Below, one piece after another: positions 35,772 to 44,596 of a DNA stretch of 64,000 nt. A program made the position numbers and the translations under genes. A model generated the notes under the pieces. It worked only from the letters and a program-made list of their open reading frames with translations, made no database searches and had not been told where the DNA came from. Numbering within the stretch: the stretch's first letter is position 1; every line of letters starts with the position of its first letter. Origin of the DNA: Streptomyces endocoffeicus. Lineage in GTDB: Bacteria > Actinomycetota > Actinomycetes > Streptomycetales > Streptomycetaceae. The stretch lies in the NCBI RefSeq assembly GCF_016741935.1, contig NZ_JAERRG010000001.1:1550001-1614000 (forward strand). Reading direction: 5' to 3'.

Positions 35772-36629
35772 GTGGGTGAAGCGCGATCTGCCCCGACCGT
35801 CGGGCAGATGGTCCTCGGCATGCGGCTGAGGGACCTTCGCGAAAAAGCCGGCGTCAGTTACGACGTGGCCGCCAGGGCGCTGCACGTCAACCAGACCACG
35901 GTGCGCAGGATGGAGAAGGCCGAAGTCGGCCTGAAACTCCCCTACGTCGAGAAGCTGCTGCAGACCTACGGCGCCGGGCAGCAGGAGATCGACTCCTTCC
36001 TCGCACTCGCCGAGGAGGCCAACCGGCCCGGCTGGTGGCACCGGTTCCGTGATGTGCTGCCGGACTGGTTCAGCCTCTATGTGAGCCTCGAGGGCGCGGC
36101 CAGCCGGATCCGCGCCTATGAGCCGCACTTCATACCCGGACTGCTGCAGACCGAGGACTACGCCCGCGCGCTGCTCTCCATCGGCTTCCCGCACGGGTCC
36201 AACCAGGAGCTCGAGCGCCGCGTGGCGCTGCGGATGGAGCGCCAGGAGCTGCTCAGCCGCCCGGATGCGCCGCATCTGTGGGTCGTGATGGACGAGACGG
36301 TGCTCCGGCTGTCCATCGGCGGTCCCGCGGTGATGCGCGCCCAGGTCGACCGTCTGATCGAATCGGTGCAAAGACCGAACATCACCCTTCAGGTGGTGCC
36401 GTTCTCCGCCGGCCCTCACCCGGGCATGGGCGGACCCTTCCAGCTCTTCCGGTTCCAGATCCCGGAACTGCCGGACATCGTCTATGCCGAGGGCCTGACC
36501 GGCGCCGGCTATCTCGACCAACGTTCCGATGTGGTCGCCTATCTGGAGGCCCTGGACCGCATGGGCACCCAGGCCACACCGGCGCGGCGGACGGAGAACT
36601 TTCTCCGTGGGATTCGCAAGGAGCTCTGA
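35772..36629 (+). CDS. Scr1-family HTH regulator (XRE + DUF5753)
   Basis: A 285-residue regulator. The XRE HTH occupies about 15-70 (LRDLREKAGVSYDVAARALHVNQTTVRRMEKAE). The rest is the DUF5753 domain (RIRAYEPHFIPGLLQTEDYARALL, LQVVPFSAGPHPGMGGPFQLF). These proteins, like WhiJ, control Streptomyces development and secondary metabolism together with a DUF397 partner, which is the next gene. GTG at 35772 has an AGGAGG site six bases away. Confidence 0.95.
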   Translation: MGEARSAPTVGQMVLGMRLRDLREKAGVSYDVAARALHVNQTTVRRMEKAEVGLKLPYVEKLLQTYGAGQQEIDSFLALAEEANRPGWWHRFRDVLPDWFSLYVSLEGAASRIRAYEPHFIPGLLQTEDYARALLSIGFPHGSNQELERRVALRMERQELLSRPDAPHLWVVMDETVLRLSIGGPAVMRAQVDRLIESVQRPNITLQVVPFSAGPHPGMGGPFQLFRFQIPELPDIVYAEGLTGAGYLDQRSDVVAYLEALDRMGTQATPARRTENFLRGIRKEL

Positions 36630-36631
36630 CT

Positions 36632-36928
36632 GTGGATCAGGTACATGTGTACAACGGCATGCCCGCCAAACATCTGGGAACCGAAGGCTGGGCCAAGCCC
36701 TGGAGCGGCCCCAACGGCGGTGCCTGCGTGGAGGTCATGCGGTTGAACGACGGGCGGGTGGCCCTGCGCCAGTCGACCGATCCGGACGGCCCCGCCCTGA
36801 TCTACACCCATCACGAAATCGAGAAGTTCATCCAGGGCGCCAAGGCCGGCGCCGCGGACTTCCTGCTCACACGCCCAGAAAACCTGACCACCTCGGCGGG
36901 TACCGCACCGGAACGGAGGGCCGCGTGA
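36632..36928 (+). CDS. DUF397 small protein, partner of the Scr1-like regulator
   Basis: A 98-residue protein with WAKPWSGPNGGACVEVMRL and VALRQSTDPDGPALIYTHHE, the DUF397 pattern, then a helical FIQGAKAGAADFL segment. DUF397 proteins antagonise or modulate their HTH partner. GTG at 36632 lies two bases after the HTH stop, with AAGGAG within the end of that gene. Its stop overlaps the methyltransferase start (GTGA). Confidence 0.92.
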   Translation: MDQVHVYNGMPAKHLGTEGWAKPWSGPNGGACVEVMRLNDGRVALRQSTDPDGPALIYTHHEIEKFIQGAKAGAADFLLTRPENLTTSAGTAPERRAA

Positions 36929-37743
36929 CCGACAACGGGCTCGCCCCTGACCAGATCGACACCACCAAGCCGCACCCGGCTCGGATGTACGACTTCTACC
37001 TCAACGGCAAGGATCACTACGAGGTCGACGCGGAGGCCGCCGGGCGGGTGCTGGAGGTCTATCCGACCGTCCGGCTCAACGCCACCGTCAACCGTGCCTT
37101 CATCCACCGCGCCACCCGCTGGCTGGCCCGGGAGGCCGGGGTCAGGCAGTTCCTCGACATAGGCACCGGCATACCCACCGAGCCCAACCTCCACCAGGTG
37201 GCCCAGGCGGTCGCCCCGGAGGCCCGGGTGGTCTACACCGACTACGACCCCATCGTGCTGGCCTACGCCCAGGCGCTGCTCGTCGGCACCCCCGAGGGCC
37301 GTACGGCCTATGTGCAGTCGGATGTGCGCGATCCCCAGCGGATCATGAGCGCCCCCGAACTGCACGAGACGCTGGACCTGGACCAGCCGGTGGCGATCTC
37401 CTTGAACGCCCTCTTCCACTTCATTCCGGAGGGGGACAAGCCGTACGAGATCATCCGCGAGCTGATGGCGCCGCTGGTCCCGGGCAGCTATCTGATGCTG
37501 ACCCACTCCACGCATGACTTCTCCGAGCAGACCTGGCGGAACGTCATCCGGGTCTACAAGGAGAGCGGGATCTCCTTCACCACCCGCTCCCAGAGCGAGG
37601 TCGGGGCCTTCTTCGACGGTCTGGAACTGATCGACCCGGGTGTGTCGGAGCCCCACCACTGGAATCCGGACCCCGAGGACCGGCCGGAGGACATCCGCAG
37701 CGCGGACATCAACATGTGGGCGGGAGTAGCCCGCAAGTCGTGA
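36925..37743 (+). CDS. SAM-dependent methyltransferase, DUF574 (Methyltransf_19)
   Basis: A 272-residue protein of an actinobacterial methyltransferase-like family. The SAM loop is QFLDIGTGIPTEPNLHQ; RMYDFYLNGKDHYEVD and YTDYDPIVLAYAQALL are diagnostic. Substrates are unknown and some members may be regulatory rather than catalytic. It is translationally coupled to the DUF397 gene, so it is part of this regulator operon. Confidence 0.93.
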   Translation: MTDNGLAPDQIDTTKPHPARMYDFYLNGKDHYEVDAEAAGRVLEVYPTVRLNATVNRAFIHRATRWLAREAGVRQFLDIGTGIPTEPNLHQVAQAVAPEARVVYTDYDPIVLAYAQALLVGTPEGRTAYVQSDVRDPQRIMSAPELHETLDLDQPVAISLNALFHFIPEGDKPYEIIRELMAPLVPGSYLMLTHSTHDFSEQTWRNVIRVYKESGISFTTRSQSEVGAFFDGLELIDPGVSEPHHWNPDPEDRPEDIRSADINMWAGVARKS

Positions 37744-37763
37744 CGCCCGCGACGGGGCTGTTC

Positions 37764-37829
37764 CCAGGGGCTCCGCCCCTGGACCCCGGGGTCTGGGGCG
37801 GAGCCCCCCGGGGTCTGGGGCGGAGCCCC
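37764..37829. repeat. GC-rich hairpin and 22-bp direct repeats (Streptomyces-type intergenic repeat)
   Basis: CCAGGGGC/GCCCCTGG arms at 37764-37771 and 37775-37782 form an 8-bp hairpin, followed by two copies of GGGGTCTGGGGCGGAGCCCC (37788 and 37810), each able to fold. Such GGGGCTCCGCCCC elements recur between Streptomyces genes. It lies between convergent genes (methyltransferase and histidine kinase) and probably terminates both transcripts. Confidence 0.7.
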
Positions 37830-37920
37830 AGTTTCGGGAAGGGGCGGGTAGGGGAAAGACCCGCCGGATATCCCGTAGCCGCAGCGGCGCGCAGGACGGC
37901 CGGGGCTTCGTGGCGTGGTG

Positions 37921-39333
37921 TCACGGCGCCTCCGTGGCGTCGCCGACCGTGAAGCCCAGGATGGAGCCCCCGCCCGGGCGCGGCCGGGCGAAGACGGTGC
38001 CGCCGTGTGCGAGGGCGACCTCGCGCACGATGGCCAGGCCCAGCCCCGAACCGGGCAGGCTGCGGGCGCCGGGCGCGCGGTAGAAGCGGTCGAAGACCCG
38101 CTCGCGGTCCTCCTCGGCGATACCCGGGCCCCGGTCGAGGACCTCCACCCGGCGGCCGCTGATCACCACCTCGACGGGCTCGTTGCCGCCCTGGTCGAAC
38201 TTGGCCGCGTTCTCCACCAGATTGGAGACCGCGCGCTGCAGGGTGGCCGGGTGGCCCGTCAGCCGGGTGTCGCCCTCGGCCCGTACGGTGATCTCCCGGC
38301 CGGTCCGGCGCCGGGCGAGGGTCACGGCGGTGGTGGCCACCTCCTCCAGCGAGACCTCGGTACGGGGCTCGTCGTCCCGCTGCCCGGCCGCCAGGTCCAC
38401 CAGCTCGTTGACCAGATCGGTCAGCTCCCGGGTCTCCCCCGCCAGATCGGCCAGCAGATCCTCCCGCGCGGGCCCCGGCAGCTCCTCGAAGCGGCGCAGC
38501 AGGGAGATGTTGGTGCGCAGCGAGGTGAGCGGGGTGCGCAGCTCGTGCCCGGCGTCCTGGACCAGCCGCCGCTGGTCGTCCTTGGAGCGCACGAGCTGTC
38601 CGAGCATGCCGTCGAAGGCCCGCCCGAGGCGGCCCACCTCGTCGTCCCCGGCGACCGGCACCGCCACCTCCATCCGGCCGGTGGCGGCCACGCTCTCGGC
38701 GACCCGGGTCAGCCGCACCAGCCGCCGGGTGATCCGCCCGGCCAGCCACCAGCCGGCCAGCCCGGCGGCCAGGATGACGGCGATCACGAACAGCGCGGTG
38801 CGCTTCTGGAGCTCGCGCAGCAGATCCTCGGTGTCGCTGATCTGCTGGGCCACCTGGATCGCGCCGGTGCCGTCGCCCACGGCCACCGTGGCCATCCGGT
38901 ACTGCTCCCCGCCGATGCCGATCTCGCGCCGTACGACGGTGCCCGGGGTGCCGGAGGCGGCGGTCGTCCGGTCCTCGGCGACCACCGGCAGCGGGGGCTT
39001 GCCCGCGTCGTAGACCGTGCCCCGGCCGTTGATCACCTGGACGTCCATCCGGCTGATCCGGCGCAGATCGTCCCGCAGGTCGTCCGGGACGGGCACGGCG
39101 GACTCCGAGGGGTACTGCCGCAGGACCACCTTCTCGCCGCGGACCTGACTGCGCAGATCGCGGATGATGCCGTCGAACGCCGACTGCTGGTCCACCCGCA
39201 CCAGCCCGGCCGCCGCGTCATAGCTGAGCCCGCCGACCAGGAGGGTGACCACGGTGGCCGCCGCCGAGAACGACAGCGCGAAGGTGGTCCGCAGACTGGG
39301 CCGGCCACGTCGGAGCGGGGGGAGCCGCACCAT
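37921..39333 (-). CDS. Sensor histidine kinase
   Basis: A 470-residue membrane kinase: one N-terminal helix, an extracellular sensor (about 45-170), a second helix (ALFVIAVILAAGLAGWWLAG), HAMP, then the phospho-acceptor AGHELRTPLTSLRTN. ATPase boxes are NLVENAAKF, DRGPGIAEEDRERVF and GSGLGLAIV. The layout resembles MprB/CseC-like envelope-stress sensors, but the signal is unknown. ATG at 39333 has GGGAGG four bases upstream and overlaps the response-regulator stop by one base; a GTG at 39336 is also possible. Confidence 0.94.
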   Translation of the reverse strand: MVRLPPLRRGRPSLRTTFALSFSAAATVVTLLVGGLSYDAAAGLVRVDQQSAFDGIIRDLRSQVRGEKVVLRQYPSESAVPVPDDLRDDLRRISRMDVQVINGRGTVYDAGKPPLPVVAEDRTTAASGTPGTVVRREIGIGGEQYRMATVAVGDGTGAIQVAQQISDTEDLLRELQKRTALFVIAVILAAGLAGWWLAGRITRRLVRLTRVAESVAATGRMEVAVPVAGDDEVGRLGRAFDGMLGQLVRSKDDQRRLVQDAGHELRTPLTSLRTNISLLRRFEELPGPAREDLLADLAGETRELTDLVNELVDLAAGQRDDEPRTEVSLEEVATTAVTLARRRTGREITVRAEGDTRLTGHPATLQRAVSNLVENAAKFDQGGNEPVEVVISGRRVEVLDRGPGIAEEDRERVFDRFYRAPGARSLPGSGLGLAIVREVALAHGGTVFARPRPGGGSILGFTVGDATEAP

Positions 39334-40037
39334 CACTCCTCCCGCAGGCTGTATCCGACCCCGCGCACCGTGTGGATCAACGGGGCGCGCCCCTCCGGAT
39401 CGACCTTGCGGCGCAGATAGCCGATGTAGACGGCGAGGTTCTTCGAGCCGGGGCCGAAGTCGTAGCCCCAGATGCGGGCGTAGATGGTGGTGTGGTCCAG
39501 GACGATGCCCGCGTTGCGGGCCAGCAGCTCCAGCAGGTCGAATTCGGTGCGGGTCAGTTCCAGCTCCGTACCGCCGCGCCAGACCCGCCGGGCCGAGGAG
39601 TCCAGGCGCAGATCGGCGACCTCCAGCACCCCGTCGATGGCGGTGTCCTCCGGCGCGGCCGGTTCGGCGGGGGCGGCGCGGCGCAGCAGCGCGCGCAGCC
39701 GGGCGAAGACCTCCTCGATCTCGAAGGGCTTGGCCACATAGTCATCCGCGCCGGCGTCCAGCCCCTCGATCCGGTCGGCGGTCTCGACCCGCGCGGTGAG
39801 CATGAGGATGGGGGTGCGGTCCCCCTCGGCGCGCAGCACCCGGCACACCTGGAGCCCGTCCACGCCCGGCATCATCACGTCCAGCACGACCACGTCCGGG
39901 CGCTCGCGGTGGATGGCCGCCAGCGCCTCTATCCCGTCGGGTACGGCGGTGACGCGATACCCCTCCAGGGTCAGGGCGCGTTCCAGGGCCTGGCGGATGG
40001 CACGGTCGTCCTCGGCGAGCAGCACGGTGTTGGTCAC
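39333..40037 (-). CDS. OmpR-family response regulator
   Basis: A 234-residue two-domain regulator: receiver (about 1-120) with the DVVVLDVMMPGVDG phospho-acceptor region and KPF motif, and a winged-helix DNA-binding domain (about 135-234; LTRTEFDLLELLARNAG, YIGYLRRKVDPEG). GTG at 40037 gives the canonical start VTNTVLLAEDD; the open frame further upstream is non-coding. Operon with the kinase. Confidence 0.95.
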   Translation of the reverse strand: MTNTVLLAEDDRAIRQALERALTLEGYRVTAVPDGIEALAAIHRERPDVVVLDVMMPGVDGLQVCRVLRAEGDRTPILMLTARVETADRIEGLDAGADDYVAKPFEIEEVFARLRALLRRAAPAEPAAPEDTAIDGVLEVADLRLDSSARRVWRGGTELELTRTEFDLLELLARNAGIVLDHTTIYARIWGYDFGPGSKNLAVYIGYLRRKVDPEGRAPLIHTVRGVGYSLREE

Positions 40038-40087
40038 ACCCCGAGTCTGCCAAGGCCACAGCGGTGCCCGCGGCGGGCGGGGGTCCT

Positions 40088-40110
40088 GAGCGGGGCTTCT
40101 TACCCCGCTC
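40088..40110. repeat. Hairpin GAGCGGGG/CCCCGCTC in the divergent gap
   Basis: 8-bp perfect arms with a 7-nt loop, about 50 bp upstream of the response regulator and 103 bp before the glycosyltransferase. An autoregulatory binding site or leader hairpin is possible; nothing fixes which. Confidence 0.4.
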
Positions 40111-40212
40111 TCACCTTCTTCACGCGGTGGACTTACCGGGCCTCGAGAAGGTGTCGACCAGCTTCCGGGGGAAACTCGCCCCGGGGACGCACCCGGCCGG
40201 AGAAAATACCGC

Positions 40213-41475
40213 ATGAAGATCGCATTCCTGCTGCACAACGCCTACGGGATCGGCGGAACGATCCGGACGACGATGAACCTCGCGACGGCGCTCGCCGACC
40301 GCCATGAGGTCGAGATCGTCTCGGTGATGCGGCACCGCGAGACGCCGCGTTTCGCCCTCGACCCGCGGGTGCGGCTGATCCCCCTGGTGGACACGCGTCC
40401 GGAGCGCGCGGACGCGAAGGACCCGCTGTTCTTCGAGGCCAGCCGGGACTTCCCGGCCGCCGAGAAGCGGATCAAGCAGTACAACCGGCTGATGGACACG
40501 CGGGCCGCGGAGTATCTGCGCGGCTGCGACGCCGATGTGATCGTCGGCACCCGGCCGGGGGTGAACGTCTACATCTCCCGCTTCGCCCCGCGCCGCGCCC
40601 TGCGCATCGCCCAGGAGCACCTGCGGTACGAGGCGCACAGCAAGAAGCTGCGGGCGGAGCTGGCCCCGTTCTACCGGACGCTGGACGCCGTCGTCACCAC
40701 GACGGAGGCGGACGCCGCGGTCTACCGCAAGAAGATGCCGATGCCGGGGGTGCGGACCCTGGCGATACCCAACAGCGTCCCCGAGCCCGACGTCGCCCCC
40801 TCCGAGGGCACCGAGCCGTTGATCGCGGCGGCCGGGCGGCTGGTCCGCGGCAAGCGCTTCGACCTGCTGATCGACGCCTTCGCGGAGATCTCGGCGAAGT
40901 TCCCGGTCTGGCGGCTGCGGATCTACGGCGGGGGCGCGGAGAAGGAGCGGCTCGCCGAGCACATCGAGCGGCTGGGCCTGTCCGGGAGCGCGGAGCTGAT
41001 GGGCCCCCGCTCCCCCATCGAGGCGGAGTTCGCCAAGGCGTCGCTGGTCGCGGTCGCCTCGGATGCCGAGTCGTTCGGGATGACGATCGTGGAGGCCATG
41101 CGCTGCGGGGTGCCGGTGGTGAGCACCGACTGCCCGCTCGGCCCCGGCGAGATCATCAAGGACGGGGTCACCGGACGGCTCGTCCCCACCGGGGACAAGC
41201 ACGCGCTGGCCAGCGCCCTGATGGAGCTGATGGGCGACGCCCCGGCCCGGCGGGCGATGGGCGCGGCCGCCCTGGAGAGCTCCCGGATCTATGACCCGGA
41301 GCCGATCGCCCGGCGCTACGACCAGCTCTTCGAGGAACTGCGCGCGAGCCGGTCCGCCCGCCTCTGGGAGCGCTACCGGACCGCCGCCCGCGCCCGCCTG
41401 GGGCGGCTGGCCCGCCGCTTCGGCCTCTCCCCCGGTCGCCGCACTCCGGCGGCGGGCCACAAGGCGAGCGCGTGA
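40213..41475 (+). CDS. Glycosyltransferase family 4
   Basis: A 420-residue GT-B enzyme. N-terminal acceptor domain starts MKIAFLLHNAYGIGGTIRTT; the C-terminal donor-binding domain has AAGRLVRGKRFDLLIDAF and the E-x7-E region SFGMTIVEAMRCGVPVV. It transfers a nucleotide-activated sugar to a cell-surface or secondary-metabolite acceptor that cannot be identified. GGAG lies nine bases before the ATG. The C-terminus is basic and alanine-rich. Confidence 0.93.
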   Translation: MKIAFLLHNAYGIGGTIRTTMNLATALADRHEVEIVSVMRHRETPRFALDPRVRLIPLVDTRPERADAKDPLFFEASRDFPAAEKRIKQYNRLMDTRAAEYLRGCDADVIVGTRPGVNVYISRFAPRRALRIAQEHLRYEAHSKKLRAELAPFYRTLDAVVTTTEADAAVYRKKMPMPGVRTLAIPNSVPEPDVAPSEGTEPLIAAAGRLVRGKRFDLLIDAFAEISAKFPVWRLRIYGGGAEKERLAEHIERLGLSGSAELMGPRSPIEAEFAKASLVAVASDAESFGMTIVEAMRCGVPVVSTDCPLGPGEIIKDGVTGRLVPTGDKHALASALMELMGDAPARRAMGAAALESSRIYDPEPIARRYDQLFEELRASRSARLWERYRTAARARLGRLARRFGLSPGRRTPAAGHKASA

Positions 41476-41523
41476 CCCGAGGCCGGACCGCGGCGAGCGG
41501 GGCGCGGATGTGCGCGCCCCGCC

Positions 41524-41631
41524 GTCCGGCGGTAGACCTCCGTCCGACGGTGCCGCGCCGTCCGGCGGTGCCGCGCCGTCCGGCGGTGCCGAGCCGTCCG
41601 GCGGTGCCGCGCCGTCCGGCGGTGCCCCGCC
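41524..41631. repeat. Six 18-bp tandem repeats after the SDR stop
   Basis: Units of GTCCGGCGGTGCCGCGCC at 41524, 41542, 41560, 41578, 41596 and 41614; the first copies are degenerate and the last four nearly exact. The array ends one base before the SDR stop codon and fills most of the gap between the convergent glycosyltransferase and SDR genes. Confidence 0.9.
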
Positions 41632-41632
41632 G

Positions 41633-43111
41633 TTACCAGGACGTCGGGGCGTAGTCCTTCAGGAAGCAGCCGAAGAGGTCCTCGCCGTGCTCGCCCCGGA
41701 CGATCGGGTCGTAGACCCGCGCCGCGCCGTCCACCAGGTCGAGGGGGGCGTGGAAGCCCTCGGCCGCCAGCCGCATCTTGTCCGGGTGCGGGCGCTCGTC
41801 GGTGATCCATCCGGTGTCGACGCTCGTCATCAGGATGGCGTCGGACTCGAACATCTCGCGTGCGCTGGTGCGGGTCAGCATGTTCAGCGCGGCCTTGGCC
41901 ATATTGGTGTGCGGATGGCCCGCGCCCTTGTAGCCCCGGTCGAACTTGCCCTCCATCGCGGAGACGTTGACCACGTACTTGCGCCGGGCGGGCGAGGCGG
42001 CCATCGCCGGGCGCAACCGGCTCACCAGGATGAACGGCGCCGTCTCATTGCACAGCTGGACCTCGAGCATCTCGACCGGGTCCACCTCGCCGACCCGCTG
42101 CACCCAGGTGTTGCTCGGGTCCAGGTCCGGCACCAGCCCGCCCGCGTCGATCGCGGTCCCGGCCTCGATCCGGGCCGGTGAGGCGGAGCCGCTGGTGAGG
42201 GCGAGGGCCGTGAGGTCCTGCGGGGTGAGGGCGCCGTCCCGGGGCGCGCGGGGCGCCGGCAGGGACGCCTGGGCGCCGCTGCCGAAGGCGCCGAGGACCA
42301 CGGACTCGGGGAGCTCCCCGGCGGGGAGCGGCGCCGACTCGCCCGCTATCAGCTCCGCGTACGCCTGCGGGGTGCGGCGGACGGTCTGGGCGGCGTTGTT
42401 GATCAGTATGTCCAGCGGGCCCGCGGCGCTCACCGCGTCGGTCAGCGCGATGACCTGGGCGGGGTCGCGCAGGTCGATGCCGACGACCTTGAGCCGGTGC
42501 AGCCACTCCCCGCTGTCCGGCATGGCCTTGAAGCGGCGGACGGCGTCGACCGGGAAGCGGGTGGTGATGGTGGTGTGCGCGCCGTCGCGCAGCAGCCGCA
42601 GCGCGATATACATGCCGATCTTCGCCCGGCCGCCGGTGAGCAGGGCCCGGCGTCCGGTGAGATCGGTGCGGGCGTCGCGGCGGGCCCGGTTCTCGGCGGC
42701 GCAGTCGCGGCACAGCTGGTGGTAGAAGGCGTCGACCTCGACAAACCGGGTCTTGCAGACATAGCAGGAGCGGGGGCGCTCCAGGATGCCCGCGATCTCC
42801 GTGCTGACGGAGCTGGTGAGCGCGCGGCCCAGCGTCTCGTCGTCGATCCGGTCGGCGGCACCGGTGGCGGTGGCCTCGGTCACGGCCTTGTCGTTCGCGG
42901 TCTTCGCGGCCCGCCGCTCCTGGCGCCTGCGCTGCTTCACGCTGCGGTAGATCCCGGAGGTGGCCCGGCGGACCATGATCGCGTCGGGGTGGTCGACCGG
43001 CAGCCGGTCGAGCTCCGCGAGGACGCTCAGACAGGTCGCCAGCCGCTCCGGGTCGATGCCCGGCTCCTCGGCCGGGGCACGCTCGGCCCGGCCTTCGTCA
43101 ATCACCGTCAT
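41633..43111 (-). CDS. SDR-family oxidoreductase with N-terminal CxxC zinc-finger-like region
   Basis: A 492-residue protein. Residues 1-150 are not SDR-like: a helical basic segment (SVKQRRRQERRAAKTANDK) and two CxxC pairs (CYVCKTRF and LCRDCAAEN). Residues about 155-480 form a Rossmann oxidoreductase: RRALLTGGRAKIGMYIALRL, LINNAAQTVRR, VNVSAMEGKFD and a displaced YKGAGHPHTNMAKAAL lysine region. The catalytic residues are spaced unusually. An insert (about 255-325) rich in A/G/P/S separates core strands. It lies 91 bp downstream of pqqE on the same strand. Function unknown. Confidence 0.82.
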   Translation of the reverse strand: MTVIDEGRAERAPAEEPGIDPERLATCLSVLAELDRLPVDHPDAIMVRRATSGIYRSVKQRRRQERRAAKTANDKAVTEATATGAADRIDDETLGRALTSSVSTEIAGILERPRSCYVCKTRFVEVDAFYHQLCRDCAAENRARRDARTDLTGRRALLTGGRAKIGMYIALRLLRDGAHTTITTRFPVDAVRRFKAMPDSGEWLHRLKVVGIDLRDPAQVIALTDAVSAAGPLDILINNAAQTVRRTPQAYAELIAGESAPLPAGELPESVVLGAFGSGAQASLPAPRAPRDGALTPQDLTALALTSGSASPARIEAGTAIDAGGLVPDLDPSNTWVQRVGEVDPVEMLEVQLCNETAPFILVSRLRPAMAASPARRKYVVNVSAMEGKFDRGYKGAGHPHTNMAKAALNMLTRTSAREMFESDAILMTSVDTGWITDERPHPDKMRLAAEGFHAPLDLVDGAARVYDPIVRGEHGEDLFGCFLKDYAPTSW

Positions 43112-43202
43112 CGCCGCTGCCGCTTTCTTGGTTCGCCTGTTCCCCTGGACAACGGCGAAACTTTACGGAAGCGGGGGCGTATGCGCCAAACCGCGCCCGG
43201 CC

Positions 43203-44309
43203 TCACCCTCCGGGCTTGCGGTACGCATAGCCGCCGGTCGGCGCCGGGGGGCCCGCCCCGGCCGGATGCCCGGCGTCCGTCGTCAGCGCCCGGATCACAC
43301 CGTGGTCCGGGGAGAGCGCACAGGCCGGGTCGGTGCGGGCGGCGTCGCCGGTCAGGGCGTACGCCTGGCAGCGGCAGCCGCCGAAGTCCTCCGCGCGGCG
43401 GGAGCAGGCGCGGCACGGCTCGCGCATCCACTCCTCGCCCCGGTAGCGGTTGAAGGCGCCCGAGTGGTCCCAGATCCACTCCAGGGGGTGGTCGCGGACG
43501 TTGGGCGGGTCCAGGTCCGGCAGGCTCGCGGCGGCGGGGCAGGGCAGCACGGTGCCGTCGGGCGCGACGGTCAGCGAGACCGCGCCCCACCCGCCCATGC
43601 AGGGCTTGGCGACCCCGTCGAAGTAGTCGGGCACGACCCACACCAGGTCGGTGGCGCCGCCCAGCCGGTCCCGCCACCGCTGGACCGTGTCCCGCGCCCG
43701 GGCGAGCTGGTCGCGGGTGGGCAGCAGGGCGTCGCGGTTGCGCAGCGCCCAGCCGTAGAACTGGGTGTTGGCCAGCTCGATCCGGTCGGCGCCCCAGTCC
43801 AGGCCGCGTCGGATGAGGGCGTCGAGGGCGTCGAGGTTGTCGCGGTGCAGGACGACATTGATCCCGAGCGGCAGTCCGGCCGCGCGCACCAGCGCGGCGG
43901 CCCGTTCCTTGGCGGCGTACGAGCGGTGTCCGGCGATCCGGTCGGAGGCGGCCGGGTCGGCGTGTTGCAGGGACAGCTGGACGCTGCGCAGCCCGGCGGC
44001 GGTCAGCGTGGCCAGCCGGGCGCTGTCCAGGCCCACGCCGCTGGTGACGAGCTGAGTGTAGATCCCGGCGGACTCGGCGGCGGTGACGATCTCGGCCAGA
44101 TCGCCCCGCAACAGCGGTTCCCCGCCGGAGAGATGGGTGTGCACCACGCCCAGCTCCCCGGCCTGGCGCAGCACCTCCGTCCACTCGGCGGTGGACAGCT
44201 CACGGGAGCGGCGGACCAGCTCCAGCGGATTGGAGCAGTAGGGGCAGTGCAGCGGGCAGCCGTGGGTGAGCTCGGCGAGCAGGGCCCAGGGGCGGGGCGC
44301 GGCGGTCAT
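43203..44309 (-). CDS. pqqE: PQQ biosynthesis radical SAM enzyme PqqE
   Basis: A 368-residue radical SAM/SPASM protein that joins Glu and Tyr side chains of PqqA. The radical SAM cluster motif is CPLHCPYC, followed by HLSGGEPLLRGDL. The C-terminal SPASM cysteines appear in CMGGWG, LPCPAAA and CRACSRRAEDFGGCRCQAY. Length is normal. ATGA overlap with pqqD at 44306-44309. Confidence 0.96.
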   Translation of the reverse strand: MTAAPRPWALLAELTHGCPLHCPYCSNPLELVRRSRELSTAEWTEVLRQAGELGVVHTHLSGGEPLLRGDLAEIVTAAESAGIYTQLVTSGVGLDSARLATLTAAGLRSVQLSLQHADPAASDRIAGHRSYAAKERAAALVRAAGLPLGINVVLHRDNLDALDALIRRGLDWGADRIELANTQFYGWALRNRDALLPTRDQLARARDTVQRWRDRLGGATDLVWVVPDYFDGVAKPCMGGWGAVSLTVAPDGTVLPCPAAASLPDLDPPNVRDHPLEWIWDHSGAFNRYRGEEWMREPCRACSRRAEDFGGCRCQAYALTGDAARTDPACALSPDHGVIRALTTDAGHPAGAGPPAPTGGYAYRKPGG

Positions 44310-44596
44310 CGGACCCAGCCTTGGGTTCGCATCCGGTCGAGGAAGGCGGGCACGTCCTCGGCGACGGGCGCGCCGGGGAAGCGGCTCTGAAGTTCCGCCA
44401 CGATGGCGTCGAGGTCGCGGTCGCCGTCACACAGCCGCAGGATCTTCGCGGCGCTGCCGCGCAGCACCACCACCCGCTCGGGCAGCACCAGCAGATCGGC
44501 GTCCCGCACCCGGTCGTGGCGCAGGTTCACGGCGGGGGACAGCGCGGGCCGCCATCCGGCCGGGGCGGGTCGGGTGCCGGGGCCGGGGCCGGTCAT
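44306..44596 (-). CDS. pqqD: PQQ biosynthesis peptide chaperone PqqD
   Basis: A 96-residue RRE-type chaperone that presents PqqA to PqqE. Typical features: ALSPAVNLRHDRVRDADLLVLPE, VLRGSAAKILRLCDG and a C-terminal helix (VPAFLDRMRTQGWV). It overlaps both pqqC and pqqE by four bases. Confidence 0.93.
   Translation of the reverse strand: MTGPGPGTRPAPAGWRPALSPAVNLRHDRVRDADLLVLPERVVVLRGSAAKILRLCDGDRDLDAIVAELQSRFPGAPVAEDVPAFLDRMRTQGWVR

Noticed and set aside
41524..41631. CRISPR-like regular repeats
   Set aside because: Units are contiguous 18-mers without unique spacers and no cas genes are near.
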